Source: Devosia subaequoris (GTDB lineage Bacteria; Pseudomonadota; Alphaproteobacteria; Rhizobiales; Devosiaceae). From it: a stretch of DNA of 64,000 nt. The translations under genes and the position numbers were made by a program. Shown here one piece after another: positions 45,543-54,936 of the stretch (position 1 is its first letter; each line of letters begins with the position of its first letter). Location: NCBI RefSeq assembly GCF_014197055.1, contig NZ_JACIEW010000002.1, positions 124,001 through 188,000 of the forward strand, written 5' to 3'. Under the pieces are notes generated by a model. The model ran no database searches, was not told the origin of the DNA, and was given only the letters and a program-made list of their open reading frames with translations.

Positions 45543-48500
45543 CTACAATGACGCCAGGCCTGCATCGGGCCGGCTGGCCTTGATAGGCGTCAGGGCGCCC
45601 TCACCGGAATAGGCCTCTCGATAGGACGAGAGGAAGGCTGTAAGGCTGTCGAGAGCCGCGACCTCGGCGGCCACCTGCTTGAACTCAAGGCTGGTGGCCT
45701 GGATCGGTCCGGTGACGAAATCGAACATCGGCCATTCGGGTGAGGCCACCATGCGTTCACCGAACTTGGCCCGAAGCCGGGCCAGGCCGAACTTGTCGCC
45801 GGCCAGCACATAGCCGACCGCTGCCTTGATCAGGCCCATACGACCCGAGCGATCCAGCGGCCGTCCTTCGGGCTCATTGCCATAGATGACCTCGATCATC
45901 TCACCGGCCTGGCTGTAGCGGCGCGCAGTCCAGTGCGCATCGATGCGCATCAGCTCGACATCCTTGCCATCCATATTGCTGATCAGGTCGAGCGCGAGCT
46001 GGTCGCGTCCGCCATCGATCATGGCGCGCGCCTCAAGCAGGCGCCGCTGGCGCTGCAGGGAATCCGGAAGGCCGGGTAATTGCGTCTCATTGAGCACGCG
46101 CAATGCGTCCTGTGGCTTGCGATCGGCGAGGTAAATCACCGCGAGATCGGCGGCGATCTGCGTGCGCGCCACGCCCCGCAGGCGATTATCGAGCTGGTAT
46201 TGCAGCAGGTCCGCAGCCTGGGTGAGCAGATCCACCCGCACCAGCCGGCGGGCCAGGTTGCGGATCATCTCATCGCCACGTGCACCGGGCGGGGTCAGGT
46301 GGCGGAAATCGTAGTAGATCGCCAGCGCCTCGACCGGACCGATGGAATCGGCGACCCCATTGAGGAACAGATCGGCAAACATCGCCTGCGCCTGATCGCG
46401 CAAGCCATTGACCGCCGGGCTCTCGGGATAATTGGCGACGGCCGCTTTCACGGTCTCGAAGCCCGGGCGATATTCCCCATTGCGGAAATAGAGCTTGGCC
46501 AGGAGGGTCTGCATATCGGCTTCCAGCGCATCGCCGCGCCAAAGCAGCGTTTCAGCCGCCAGCGTCTGCGTGCCCTTGGCCAGATCCAGCCGCCCTTCCT
46601 GATCGAGCAATTGCAGGGTCCGATAGACTGCTTCAGCCCGGGTGGGACGAATTTCCGCTGCAATCACTTGTCCATAAGTGTCCAGCGCTTCCTGATTGCG
46701 GCCCTCGGCCTCATCGATGCGCGCGGCCAGCAAATGGTGCAGCGAGGCGTCCTCGACGCTCAGGCTGACGAAATCCACATCGTCCAGCATGCGTTGCGCC
46801 AGCGTCGGATCATCCGCCTCCACAGCCGCCCGCGCGGCCGCCAGGCGGAAGCGATTGCGCGCCCATTCCGGATAGCTGTCGGCTACCGAACGCGCTTCGA
46901 GCGCATCGAAGCGGGCGCCGCGGTAGTCGTGACTTTCGGCACGGGCGATGGTGCGCCAGAACAGCGAATCCACATCCTGGTCGAGCGACGGCGCGTTTAG
47001 CGTCTGCAAGGCGTCCCGCGGACGCCCGGCCAGCACATCGGCGATGGCGGTCGTCGTGCGAATCTTGCGCGTCAGATCCTCAGCCCGCAGGTCACTCTCG
47101 AGCACACGCAACACCCCCAGGGCCTCAAAGGCCAACCGATTGGCGACCAGGAACTGGGCGTAGTCGAGCCGTGCAATGTCACGTTCACGCCCTTCATTTG
47201 TTGCGGCGGCGCGCTCCATCTCTTCCCGCCTGTCGGCAAGGGCAACCGGGTCACGTTCTTCCAGGCCCTTAAGGTCCAGATAACCGGCGCGGGCTGCCTC
47301 CTGCGCTACCGAACCGGAATTGCGCAGGCTATCGATGGCCGAGACCGTCAGTCCACTGGTCGATGAAATAACAGCGACCGGGCTTTCGACATCGACGTCC
47401 AGATTGGTCGATTTGGGTTTGACCACCAGTCCATGCACGCTGCGGAGCGCCGTGAAATCCACATAGTCCAGCGACCGCGTCAGCCCACGGGCTGGCGGGA
47501 AGGCCGTGACCACCTTGAGCACGTCGCCGACCAGCGGATCGCGGAATTCGTGCAGCCGGCCGGGCCGGACCATGTCGGCCACCATTTCGAACGAGCCCTC
47601 GACGTCACGCCGCCGTGACAGCGCCATCGGCTCGGTGGGACTCAGCATCATGTCGCCAAGCGAAAGCACCCAGGCCATGCCCTCCGAGCCCAATGTCGCC
47701 AGGCGATCCTGAGACAGATCCAACCGAACAACTTGCGTATCGCCCGAGGACAACACGGTGAACTCGTGGGCGACCGCATCCAGATCCATTGAGCTGCGGG
47801 GCGCTTCGATGCCGCTGACCGTATCGAAGATCATCCATACCGTATCGCCGCGCCGGAACACCGCGGCAGGCGTATCCTGCTCGAATGGAAAGACCACGCG
47901 CACCGTGTTGCCAAGCACATTGATGAACGGAGTAATGGTTTCAGGACTATCCGCCTGCAGGGCCGAGATCGTTGGTTCCTGATGCGCTTCAGCCTCATCA
48001 TTGGCGGCCTGTTGCGCGGCCTCGGCCGCGAGATCGGCCGGTGTCAGCGCCGGTAGCGTTTCGCCCGCAATGTCAATGTCGAGCACATATTGCGACGGAG
48101 AGATCGCATAAAACCGCGGCTCGACGCCCTCGGCAAAAATGAAGGTCGCAGCCGCGCCATCAGCGGAGTACCCGGACTGCATCGAGACGATCTCTTCAGG
48201 CAGGCTGGCAAGCAGACCGGTCAGGTCCATCTCTACCGGCCATTCAAATGTCGCGGCGCCCACATCGCCCTTCTTGTTGAACGCCCCTTCGGTTGGCACA
48301 GTCCAGTCGAACTGCAGGCGCATGAAGGTGGCATTGCGTCCGATGCGAACATCCACCTGTGGATCGAGCTCGGCGGCAAGGCGGGCCTTGCGGTCCCGCT
48401 CGGCCTGAATGGCGGCAAGGCGGGCCCGTTCGGCCAACTCGTCGATGATGTCCTGCGGCAGCGCCGGCGGCATGCCCTGCCAATCGGGCGGCATCAGATC

Positions 48501-48908
48501 GACAAACAGCTTCTCGCCCGCTTCGATGCGATTGAAATTGAAGCTCCCCTTGAGCCCGATGCGCAGGCCGCGCCGATCCGGATCGATCCGCGCCACCGAG
48601 AGATAGTTCCGCATGGTCGTCGCAACATCCGGGATCAGGATATCGACAGGCTCGGCAAATTCCACCGATAGCACGCCATTGTCGATGCGGAACTCGTATT
48701 CCGGCAGGGTGTCGCGGGAGGGAAAGCTGAGGATCAGCCGGGCATAGCCCTCTTCCTCGGTGGCAAACAGCTGCCCCTGTTCCTGCGCCAGCGCGGACGT
48801 AACCGTCATCATGGCGCAGGCCAGAGCTGCCGCCGCGATAACGCGAGACAGGGCTCGCAAACCTGAACTGATTGCAGTCTTCACCGGCTTTCTGCCCGCC
48901 CGACGCAT
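45543..48908 (-). CDS. large exported AMIN/TPR-like protein of the fliL-fliM operon
   Basis: 1,121 residues from ATG 48908 (48884 GTG is an alternative). A signal peptide (RVIAAAALACAMMTVTSALA) leads to about 450 residues of beta segments resembling AMIN domains: YARLILSFPSRDTLPEYEFR, ATFMRLQFDWTVP, NTVRVVFPFEQDTPAAVFRR and TQVVRLDLSQDRLA. The rest is helical and TPR-like (GRPRDALQTLN, GRNQEALDTYGQVI, RKPQDALRVLNETQLP). It ends the fliL-fliM-DUF6468-MotE-like run after a 165-base gap. Likely a periplasmic motor or envelope component; function unknown. Confidence 0.75.
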   Translation of the reverse strand: MRRAGRKPVKTAISSGLRALSRVIAAAALACAMMTVTSALAQEQGQLFATEEEGYARLILSFPSRDTLPEYEFRIDNGVLSVEFAEPVDILIPDVATTMRNYLSVARIDPDRRGLRIGLKGSFNFNRIEAGEKLFVDLMPPDWQGMPPALPQDIIDELAERARLAAIQAERDRKARLAAELDPQVDVRIGRNATFMRLQFDWTVPTEGAFNKKGDVGAATFEWPVEMDLTGLLASLPEEIVSMQSGYSADGAAATFIFAEGVEPRFYAISPSQYVLDIDIAGETLPALTPADLAAEAAQQAANDEAEAHQEPTISALQADSPETITPFINVLGNTVRVVFPFEQDTPAAVFRRGDTVWMIFDTVSGIEAPRSSMDLDAVAHEFTVLSSGDTQVVRLDLSQDRLATLGSEGMAWVLSLGDMMLSPTEPMALSRRRDVEGSFEMVADMVRPGRLHEFRDPLVGDVLKVVTAFPPARGLTRSLDYVDFTALRSVHGLVVKPKSTNLDVDVESPVAVISSTSGLTVSAIDSLRNSGSVAQEAARAGYLDLKGLEERDPVALADRREEMERAAATNEGRERDIARLDYAQFLVANRLAFEALGVLRVLESDLRAEDLTRKIRTTTAIADVLAGRPRDALQTLNAPSLDQDVDSLFWRTIARAESHDYRGARFDALEARSVADSYPEWARNRFRLAAARAAVEADDPTLAQRMLDDVDFVSLSVEDASLHHLLAARIDEAEGRNQEALDTYGQVIAAEIRPTRAEAVYRTLQLLDQEGRLDLAKGTQTLAAETLLWRGDALEADMQTLLAKLYFRNGEYRPGFETVKAAVANYPESPAVNGLRDQAQAMFADLFLNGVADSIGPVEALAIYYDFRHLTPPGARGDEMIRNLARRLVRVDLLTQAADLLQYQLDNRLRGVARTQIAADLAVIYLADRKPQDALRVLNETQLPGLPDSLQRQRRLLEARAMIDGGRDQLALDLISNMDGKDVELMRIDAHWTARRYSQAGEMIEVIYGNEPEGRPLDRSGRMGLIKAAVGYVLAGDKFGLARLRAKFGERMVASPEWPMFDFVTGPIQATSLEFKQVAAEVAALDSLTAFLSSYREAYSGEGALTPIKASRPDAGLASL

Positions 48909-49073
48909 ACAAGTCGCGAATACGGGGGACGGGCTGAAAAGCCCAGAATCCTCAGGAGACGCGAGGGTTACAACACTCAAAAGGGCGCCGCCTTCTGGAC
49001 GGCAAGCCACTTCTTCGCTCCAACCCTATCGTCCGGTACTTAACGTGCCCCTAAAGGGAAGGCTGGCAATTGC

Positions 49074-50027
49074 CTATTGCCCGACGATCTGGGGTAGCTC
49101 CGCCAGGGTTTCTGGCGCCATTTGGTCCAGCGGGTCGGTCGTGGCCGAGGCCATGCGCACCGTCAGTTCCTGAGCCCGCATGGTGTCCATCTCGGCCAGG
49201 ATCGGGGCCATTTTGCGTGGGCTCATCATTTTGGCCACGCGCAGCAGCACTTCAATGTCCAGGGCATTGAAGATCTTGGCAGCATCCTTGGGCTTCATGG
49301 TCTCATACATGGCCACGATGCCGGCAAACTGCCCCTCTTCCATTTCCTTGCGCTGCTCGACCAGCGAGGCAATTTCGTCCTCGATCGACTGCAGGGTCTG
49401 TTGACGCTCGTCGATGCGCTTTTCAGCCGCCTCGACCAGCGAGGCGCGCATGGCCAGTTCCTGTTCGTAGCTTTCCAGCTCTGTGCGGCGTGTCGAGAGG
49501 CGCTCCAAGAGGGCCTGCTCGGTCACCGTGGTCTCACCGCCGCCCAGAGGCATCACACCATTGGGCGTCAGCACCTGCGGCAGGGCATCGGCCAGCGGCG
49601 GGCAATCGCCCGGGATGACCATCAATTCGCCTTCGCTGGTATCCGCCTCGCCAACCTCGGCACTCGGCCGCGGATCACAGGCATTTTCGGCGGCAATCAC
49701 ATTGCTGACGAGCTCGCCATGAGCTGTCGCTGCAGCCTCGCCATGCCCGGAGGCTGGCGCACCATGACCATCATCGCCTGCTTTCCCCAGGGTCGGGGCG
49801 GCATCCCTCATGGTGGGACTGCCATCCTCAATAGTCGGCTCACTGGGCAGGGTGACGGTATCGCCCGTAGCTGCCGCGCCACCACCATCGCCGCCGCCGC
49901 CCGCGGCCTGCGCCGTGCTCACACCGGTCAGTACGTAGCCGCCATTGGTCACCAGCCCCACGGTCTTGAGGACCAGCAGGGCCGCGACGGCCAGGATAAC
50001 AACGGGGAGCAGGCGGATATTGGTCAC
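49074..50027 (-). CDS. MotE-like flagellar protein
   Basis: 317 residues. An N-terminal membrane anchor (LLPVVILAVAALLVLKTVGL) precedes a Gly/Ala/His-rich disordered stretch (about 40-160), a coiled coil (TRRTELESYEQELAMRASLV, RIDERQQTLQSIEDEIASLV) and a C-terminal MgtE-N-like domain (MYETMKPKDAAKIFNALDIE, RKMAPILAEMDTMRAQELTV). This layout is that of MotE/FliG-related proteins; in Sinorhizobium MotE is a chaperone for periplasmic MotC (known). Its ATG overlaps the DUF6468 stop. Here the exported 1,121-residue protein follows, a possible client. Confidence 0.8.
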   Translation of the reverse strand: MTNIRLLPVVILAVAALLVLKTVGLVTNGGYVLTGVSTAQAAGGGGDGGGAAATGDTVTLPSEPTIEDGSPTMRDAAPTLGKAGDDGHGAPASGHGEAAATAHGELVSNVIAAENACDPRPSAEVGEADTSEGELMVIPGDCPPLADALPQVLTPNGVMPLGGGETTVTEQALLERLSTRRTELESYEQELAMRASLVEAAEKRIDERQQTLQSIEDEIASLVEQRKEMEEGQFAGIVAMYETMKPKDAAKIFNALDIEVLLRVAKMMSPRKMAPILAEMDTMRAQELTVRMASATTDPLDQMAPETLAELPQIVGQ

Positions 50028-50455
50028 GCGGCGGCCCCACGGCTGCGCACGCGCTCGGACAATTGCTGCAGCGCCGTCTGCACCTTGTTGGGCGCTTCAA
50101 CCGGTTCAATGGCCTGGCTTTGACGTGCCACACTGGTGATCTTGGCGATGCGCTCCATGAGCACGGTACCGGCCGTGACGTGATTGGCCAGTTCCACGCC
50201 AAACCGCTCGGCTTCTTCCATGCGCGCGCTCAGGGTCAGGTCTGCCTCGACAGCAGTGCCCTTGAGCTCCTTGATCGCCTGATTGGCCAGATTGGTCGCG
50301 CTGACCAGGTCGGCCACCATTTTGGCCATGGCATCCTTGTCCTGATGCAGGCGTTTGAGGCGCTGGTTGAGCAAAACGCAATATCCAATGGTCAGGGCCA
50401 GCAGAATTGCTACGGCGCCTTCCACAATCAGTCCAAGCGGCAGCCCCAACATCAT
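50024..50455 (-). CDS. DUF6468 protein (PflI-like flagellar protein)
   Basis: 143 residues: one N-terminal membrane helix (LIVEGAVAILLALTIGYCVL) then a helical cytosolic part (NQRLKRLHQDKDAMAKMVAD, TNLANQAIKELKGTAVEADL). The pattern and position right after fliM match DUF6468, to which, as I recall, the Caulobacter flagellar-positioning protein PflI belongs. Its ATG overlaps the fliM stop and its stop overlaps the MotE-like start, each by four bases, so the three are translationally coupled. Confidence 0.75.
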   Translation of the reverse strand: MMLGLPLGLIVEGAVAILLALTIGYCVLLNQRLKRLHQDKDAMAKMVADLVSATNLANQAIKELKGTAVEADLTLSARMEEAERFGVELANHVTAGTVLMERIAKITSVARQSQAIEPVEAPNKVQTALQQLSERVRSRGAAA

Positions 50456-51642
50456 CGTCCTTCCATCGTATCGTCGATTGCCTCAAAGGCCTCCATGGTG
50501 ACCTTGGGCGGGTTGAGCGGGTTGGTGACCCGCACGGAAACATTATTGCCGATATGGCCCATGATGGCCTCGGTCAGCTCGACATCGCCACAGCGCAGCC
50601 GCACCGGGTCGCTGGGACCGCGTTCAAACATCAGCGTCTGGCCTGGCTTGAGATCAAGCAAGCGCGAGAGCGGCAATTGCTGTTCATGCAGCACCGCCTC
50701 GACCTCGACATCGGCCTGATAGATCTCGGTGGCCAAATGCCCTTCCCAGATCGGATCGCGGCCGAACTTTTCGCCCATGAACATCTGCAGGAGCTGTTCA
50801 CGGATCGGCTCGATCGTCGCGTAGGGCAAGAGGATTTCGATCTTGCCACCGCGCTCATCCATTTCAATGCGCAGTTCGATCAGAATGGCCGCATTGCCCG
50901 GGCGCGAAATGGCGGCGAAGCGCGGATTGGTCTCCATCCGCTCGAGCTTGAAATTTATCGGCGTCACCGGCTCGAAAGCGCGATGGGTATCCTCGAGAAT
51001 GATCTCGATCATCTTGCGCGCCAGCGCCATCTCGATGGTGGTATAGGGCCGGCCCTCGACCCGGATATTACCGCCGATGCGGCGCCCACCGAGCAACACG
51101 TCGATCATCGAATAGATCAGGTTGGAATCGACGGTAAGCAGGCCATAATTTTCCCATTCCTCGGCCTTGATGACCGAAAGAATGGCCGGCAGCGGAATAG
51201 AATTGAGATAGTCGCCGAAACGCACGGACGAAATGGAGTCCATGGTCACCTCGACATTGTCCGAGGTGAAATTGCGCAGCGAGGTCGTCGCCAGCCGCAC
51301 CAGGCGGTCGAAGACGATTTCCAGCATCGGCAGGCGTTCGTAAGACACCAGCGCTGAGTTGATGAGCGCCTGAACGCCGGTCAGCTCGACATTGCCGCCC
51401 GCATTGGAATCAAAGCCGAGCAGGCTGTCGATCTCGTCCTGATTGAGAACGCGATCCGCCCCGCCCTCGCCGTCGCCATCGCCGCCTTCGAGCATGGCAG
51501 CCCATTCGGCGGCAGCCGCGGCAGCGCGCTCTTCCTCGCTCATTTCGCTTTCGTCGACTGGTGCAGCAGGCGTCTCGGCGGCCCCGATATCCTCGATCCC
51601 CCAATCGTCGGCCAGCTTGTCCTGTTCGCTCGGTCCGGCCAT
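50452..51642 (-). CDS. fliM: flagellar motor switch protein FliM
   Basis: C-ring switch protein that binds phosphorylated CheY. 396 residues; the N-terminus is long and acidic, with DRVLNQDEIDSLLGFDSNAG as the CheY-binding EIDxLL helix. The middle domain (VRFGDYLNSIPLPAILSVIK, VLLGGRRIGGNIRVEGRPYT) and the C-terminal SpoA domain (LKPGQTLMFERGPSDPVRLR, GNNVSVRVTNPLNPP) follow. It starts inside the TAATG junction with fliL. Confidence 0.96.
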   Translation of the reverse strand: MAGPSEQDKLADDWGIEDIGAAETPAAPVDESEMSEEERAAAAAAEWAAMLEGGDGDGEGGADRVLNQDEIDSLLGFDSNAGGNVELTGVQALINSALVSYERLPMLEIVFDRLVRLATTSLRNFTSDNVEVTMDSISSVRFGDYLNSIPLPAILSVIKAEEWENYGLLTVDSNLIYSMIDVLLGGRRIGGNIRVEGRPYTTIEMALARKMIEIILEDTHRAFEPVTPINFKLERMETNPRFAAISRPGNAAILIELRIEMDERGGKIEILLPYATIEPIREQLLQMFMGEKFGRDPIWEGHLATEIYQADVEVEAVLHEQQLPLSRLLDLKPGQTLMFERGPSDPVRLRCGDVELTEAIMGHIGNNVSVRVTNPLNPPKVTMEAFEAIDDTMEGR

Positions 51643-52139
51643 TACTGCACCAGGATTTCCTTGAAGAGCACGCTCTCCACATGGGCGGGATAGATCGCCA
51701 GGTTGACCCGGCGCAGCAGTTCTTCCTTGAGCCGGTAGATCCCGGCAGAACCTTCAAGGTCGCTTTTGCGCAATTCACGCATATAGACCTGGAAGGCGTC
51801 GATCACCTTGGCCAGCCGCGGCTGGATTTCGGTCATCATTTCCTCGTCCGCCACCTCAAGCGCAATGGTCAGCTTCATGAAACCCTGATTGCCCCCTTCC
51901 GAGGACAGATTCACCATCATTGGCGGCAGGTTGAAAATGAAGGTGTCATGCACCTCGGTCGACGCCGCGGCACCATGCGCGTCGCTCGCTTCTTCAGAAC
52001 CACCCGAGGAGGACAGGAAGAAGAACAGGCCACCCCCCGCAAGTAGCAGGGCCACCACCGCAGCCCCCACGATGATGAAGAGCTTGGGAATGCCCTTCTT
52101 GGTCGGCGCTTCGGTTCCGGCTTCGGCTTCGGCAGTCAT
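51642..52139 (-). CDS. fliL: flagellar basal body-associated protein FliL
   Basis: Inner-membrane protein surrounding the stator. 165 residues: cytosolic N-terminus, one helix (LFIIVGAAVVALLLAGGGLF), a Ser/Gly linker and the periplasmic FliL domain (IFNLPPMMVNLSSEGGNQGF, MKLTIALEVADEEMMTEIQP, IYRLKEELLRRVNLAIYPAH). It heads the fliL-fliM-DUF6468-MotE-like operon; a TTAA-N7-TTAC box lies 70 bases upstream. Confidence 0.96.
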   Translation of the reverse strand: MTAEAEAGTEAPTKKGIPKLFIIVGAAVVALLLAGGGLFFFLSSSGGSEEASDAHGAAASTEVHDTFIFNLPPMMVNLSSEGGNQGFMKLTIALEVADEEMMTEIQPRLAKVIDAFQVYMRELRKSDLEGSAGIYRLKEELLRRVNLAIYPAHVESVLFKEILVQ

Positions 52140-52208
52140 AAAGTGGCCCTGTCAAACGCCCGCATTTCCGGACGATTCCGGTTTCCCACTCAGCTAAGGC
52201 CCAGTTGG

Positions 52209-52223
52209 TTAACGAAAGGTTAC
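52209..52223. promoter_or_regulatory. CtrA-like box upstream of fliL
   Basis: TTAACGAAAGGTTAC matches TTAA-N7-TTAA at seven of eight positions, 70 bases before the fliL start in the fliL/flgF divergent region. Confidence 0.5.
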
Positions 52224-52340
52224 AAACTCACCAAAGCCGGCAGTTTTTGCCGGGCAACTTTTACCCAATGCACCGACGCAACCTACCGAGAGCGAGCCAC
52301 CCCAACCGTCTAAGCTATTGATTTTATTGAGCCAGTAGCT

Positions 52341-52357
52341 CTGGCATGGTTTCTGCA
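52341..52357 (+). promoter_or_regulatory. sigma-54-type promoter of flgF operon
   Basis: CTGGCATGGTTTCTGCA has GG and GC separated by exactly ten bases and fits YTGGCACGRNNNTTGCW at all but two fixed positions. It lies about 66 bases before the flgF ATG. Confidence 0.7.
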
Positions 52358-52422
52358 AAGTAAATGGCGAGGCGACCGGCTTGGGGAAGCGGGCCGTCTC
52401 GGGGACCAAATCGGGGAATGCC

Positions 52423-53163
52423 ATGATCGAGAACGCGCAACTCATCGGCCTCAGCCGGCAGATCGCGCTGCAGCGCCAGATGGATGTGGTGGCGAACAAT
52501 ATCGCCAACCTCAACACCACCGGCTTCAAGGCAGAACAGATCCTGTTTGAAGAATATGTCATGCCGGAAGCCCGGCACAATGATTTCCCCTCGCTCGATC
52601 AGCCGCTCTCCTATGTGCAGGATTGGGCGACCGTTCACGACCTGGCTGGCGGCGCCATCGTCCAGACAGGCAACGAGCTGGACGTTGCGCTCAATGGCGA
52701 CGGCTTCTTTGCCGTGCAAACCGCAGCTGGCGAACGCTGGACCCGCGCTGGCGCTTTCGGGCTGAACAATCAGGGCACCCTGGTCGACCAGTCGGGCAAT
52801 CCGGTACTCGGCAATGGCGGCCCGATCCAGTTCGGCCCTGAGGAAACCGGCATCACCATTGCTGCCGATGGCACGGTCTCTTCAAGCGCTGGCGCCAAGG
52901 GCCAGTTGCGCATCGTCGAATTCGCCAATGCCCAGGAGCTGGTGCGTGAAGGCGCCAATCTGTTCTCGGGCGGCACACCCGGCTTCAACACCAATACCCG
53001 CGTCATGCAGGGCCATATCGAGCGCTCAAACGTCTCGGGCGTCACCGAGATGGCCGAAATGATCCGCGTGCAGCGCGCCTATGAATCCGTCGCATCCCTC
53101 GCCCAGAAACAGGACGAGATGCGCCGCAACGCCATCCAGCGCCTGGGCGACACCAACGCCTGA
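52423..53163 (+). CDS. flgF: flagellar basal-body rod protein FlgF
   Basis: Proximal rod protein, 246 residues. It opens IENAQLIGLSRQIALQRQMD with the rod motif VVANNIANLNTTGFKAEQ, carries the hook/rod central strands (DVALNGDGFFAVQTAAGERW) and ends SGVTEMAEMIRVQRAYESVA. ATG 52423 is used because homologues begin here. It starts the flgF-flgG-flgA-flgH operon, with a sigma-54-type promoter upstream. Confidence 0.96.
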   Translation: MIENAQLIGLSRQIALQRQMDVVANNIANLNTTGFKAEQILFEEYVMPEARHNDFPSLDQPLSYVQDWATVHDLAGGAIVQTGNELDVALNGDGFFAVQTAAGERWTRAGAFGLNNQGTLVDQSGNPVLGNGGPIQFGPEETGITIAADGTVSSSAGAKGQLRIVEFANAQELVREGANLFSGGTPGFNTNTRVMQGHIERSNVSGVTEMAEMIRVQRAYESVASLAQKQDEMRRNAIQRLGDTNA

Positions 53164-53181
53164 ACCTGAGGAGCAATCGCC

Positions 53182-53967
53182 ATGAAAGCACTTTATATCG
53201 CATCGACCGGCATGGGCGCCCAGGAACGCAATGTCGAAGTCATCTCCAACAATATCGCGAACATGCGCACCACCGGCTACAAGCGGCAGCGTGCAGAGTT
53301 CCAGGATCTGCTCTACCAGCAGATCACCCGCGCCGGTTCGCAGACCTCGGACCAGGGCACCATGGTCCCTGCGGGCCTGGAAATCGGTTCGGGTGTGCGC
53401 ACCATCTCGACCCCCCGGGTGATGAGCCAGGGTTCGGTCAACCTCACCGAAGGCGAACTCGACGTCGCCATTCGCGGCGAAGGCTTTTTCATGGTGCAAC
53501 TACCCGATGGCCGCACGGGATACACCCGCGACGGTTCCTTCGAGCGCAATCCCGAAGGCACACTGGTGACCTCCAGCGGCCACCCGCTCGACCCCGGCAT
53601 CACCATTCCGGGCAATGCCCGCGGCGTGGCGATTTCGCCCGACGGCACGGTCGAGGCCTATATCGGCACCGATACCGCGCCGACCCAGCTCGGCCAGTTG
53701 CAGCTTGCCCGTTTCGTCAACAAGTCGGGCCTCGAATCGATGGGCGACAATCTCTTCCTCGAAACCGCCGCAAGCGGCCCGGCTCAGGTCAATGTGCCCA
53801 ATACCGATGGCACCGGCGACCTGCTGCAGAACTATCTGGAAATGGCCAATGTCAATTCGGTCACCGAAATCGCCGACCTGATCGCCGCCCAGCGCGCCTA
53901 TGAAATGAACGCCCGTGTCATCTCTGGCGCCGACCAGATGATGCAGGCCACCAGCCAGCTTAGCTAA
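53182..53967 (+). CDS. flgG: flagellar distal rod protein FlgG
   Basis: Distal rod protein, 261 residues of normal length. It opens MKALYIASTGMGAQERNVEV, followed by ISNNIANMRTTGYKRQRAEF; the central EGELDVAIRGEGFFMVQLPD and the C-terminal VNSVTEIADLIAAQRAYEMN segments are canonical. It starts 18 bases after flgF behind a GAGGAG ribosome binding site. Confidence 0.97.
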   Translation: MKALYIASTGMGAQERNVEVISNNIANMRTTGYKRQRAEFQDLLYQQITRAGSQTSDQGTMVPAGLEIGSGVRTISTPRVMSQGSVNLTEGELDVAIRGEGFFMVQLPDGRTGYTRDGSFERNPEGTLVTSSGHPLDPGITIPGNARGVAISPDGTVEAYIGTDTAPTQLGQLQLARFVNKSGLESMGDNLFLETAASGPAQVNVPNTDGTGDLLQNYLEMANVNSVTEIADLIAAQRAYEMNARVISGADQMMQATSQLS

Positions 53968-53978
53968 GGAGATTGACC

Positions 53979-54926
53979 ATGAAATCGCTCCGCGCCGTCA
54001 GCCTGACCCTGGCCCTGCTTCTTTCCTCCGGCCTTGCTTCGGCCGCGCCGGTCCTACGGGCGGAAATCACCGTCAGCGCACCTGTGGTCACCGTCGGCGA
54101 CATGTTCGACGATGCCGGCGTCCTGGCCGAACAGCCCCTGTTCCGCTCGCCCCTTCCGGGCACCACCGGCAATGTTGACCTGACCGCTGTTCGATCGGCC
54201 ACCGCCCGGATTGGCCTCACCCACTTCGACATCAACGGCCTCTCGCAGGTGCGGGTCTCTCGCGCCGCTTCAATTGTCGACCAGACCTTGCTGGCGGATC
54301 TCATTACTCAAGATCTACGCCAGCGCGGTATACTGGGCGACCGCATGACGGCCAACATGCTGTTCAACAATCCGCCCGACACCATCACGGTCGCGGCCAG
54401 CGACACGCCTGCCCGGCTCGAAAACTTGCGCTACCTGCCCGGCAACGGCACCTTCTCCGCCCGGTTTTCGCTGGCAGGCCTGAGCCAGCCACTCGACCTC
54501 AACGGCTCCATTGAGATCAGCATCGAAGCTCCGCATCTTGCCGCAGGCCTGCCGGCCGGCACCGTATTGCGCCCGGACCATATCGTCATGCGCCCGCTGC
54601 CTGTACAGCAGGCCGACGCCCAGGGGGTCGCCTCGCTCGACCAGCTTGTGGGCATGGCGCTCAACCGCCAGAGCCGCGACGGCATGCTGCTGCGGGTCAG
54701 TGATGTCAGCACCCCGCTTTCCGTCTCCAAGAACGATCTGGTGACCATCTATTATCGCCAGGGCCTGATGACCCTGACCGTCAAGGGTCAGGCGATCACC
54801 GGCGCTGCCGAGGGCGCCCCCCTGCAGGTCCTGAACCTGATCTCCAAACGGGTCATCAGCGCCACGGCCATCGCTCCGGGTGCCGTGGAAGTCTCCACCG
54901 CCCCCATCACCCTTGCCGGCCTCTAA
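53979..54926 (+). CDS. flgA: flagellar P-ring chaperone FlgA
   Basis: Periplasmic chaperone for P-ring (FlgI) assembly. 315 residues: signal peptide (MKSLRAVSLTLALLLSSGLA then SAAPV), an N-terminal SAF-type region and the C-terminal ChapFlgA domain with LPAGTVLRPDHIVMRPLPVQ, SLDQLVGMALNRQSRDGMLL and LTVKGQAITGAAEGAPLQVL. It is longer than E. coli FlgA through the N-terminal region, usual in alphaproteobacteria. ATG 53979 follows AAGGAG, eleven bases after flgG. Confidence 0.94.
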   Translation: MKSLRAVSLTLALLLSSGLASAAPVLRAEITVSAPVVTVGDMFDDAGVLAEQPLFRSPLPGTTGNVDLTAVRSATARIGLTHFDINGLSQVRVSRAASIVDQTLLADLITQDLRQRGILGDRMTANMLFNNPPDTITVAASDTPARLENLRYLPGNGTFSARFSLAGLSQPLDLNGSIEISIEAPHLAAGLPAGTVLRPDHIVMRPLPVQQADAQGVASLDQLVGMALNRQSRDGMLLRVSDVSTPLSVSKNDLVTIYYRQGLMTLTVKGQAITGAAEGAPLQVLNLISKRVISATAIAPGAVEVSTAPITLAGL

Positions 54927-54936
54927 TTCGGGACAG

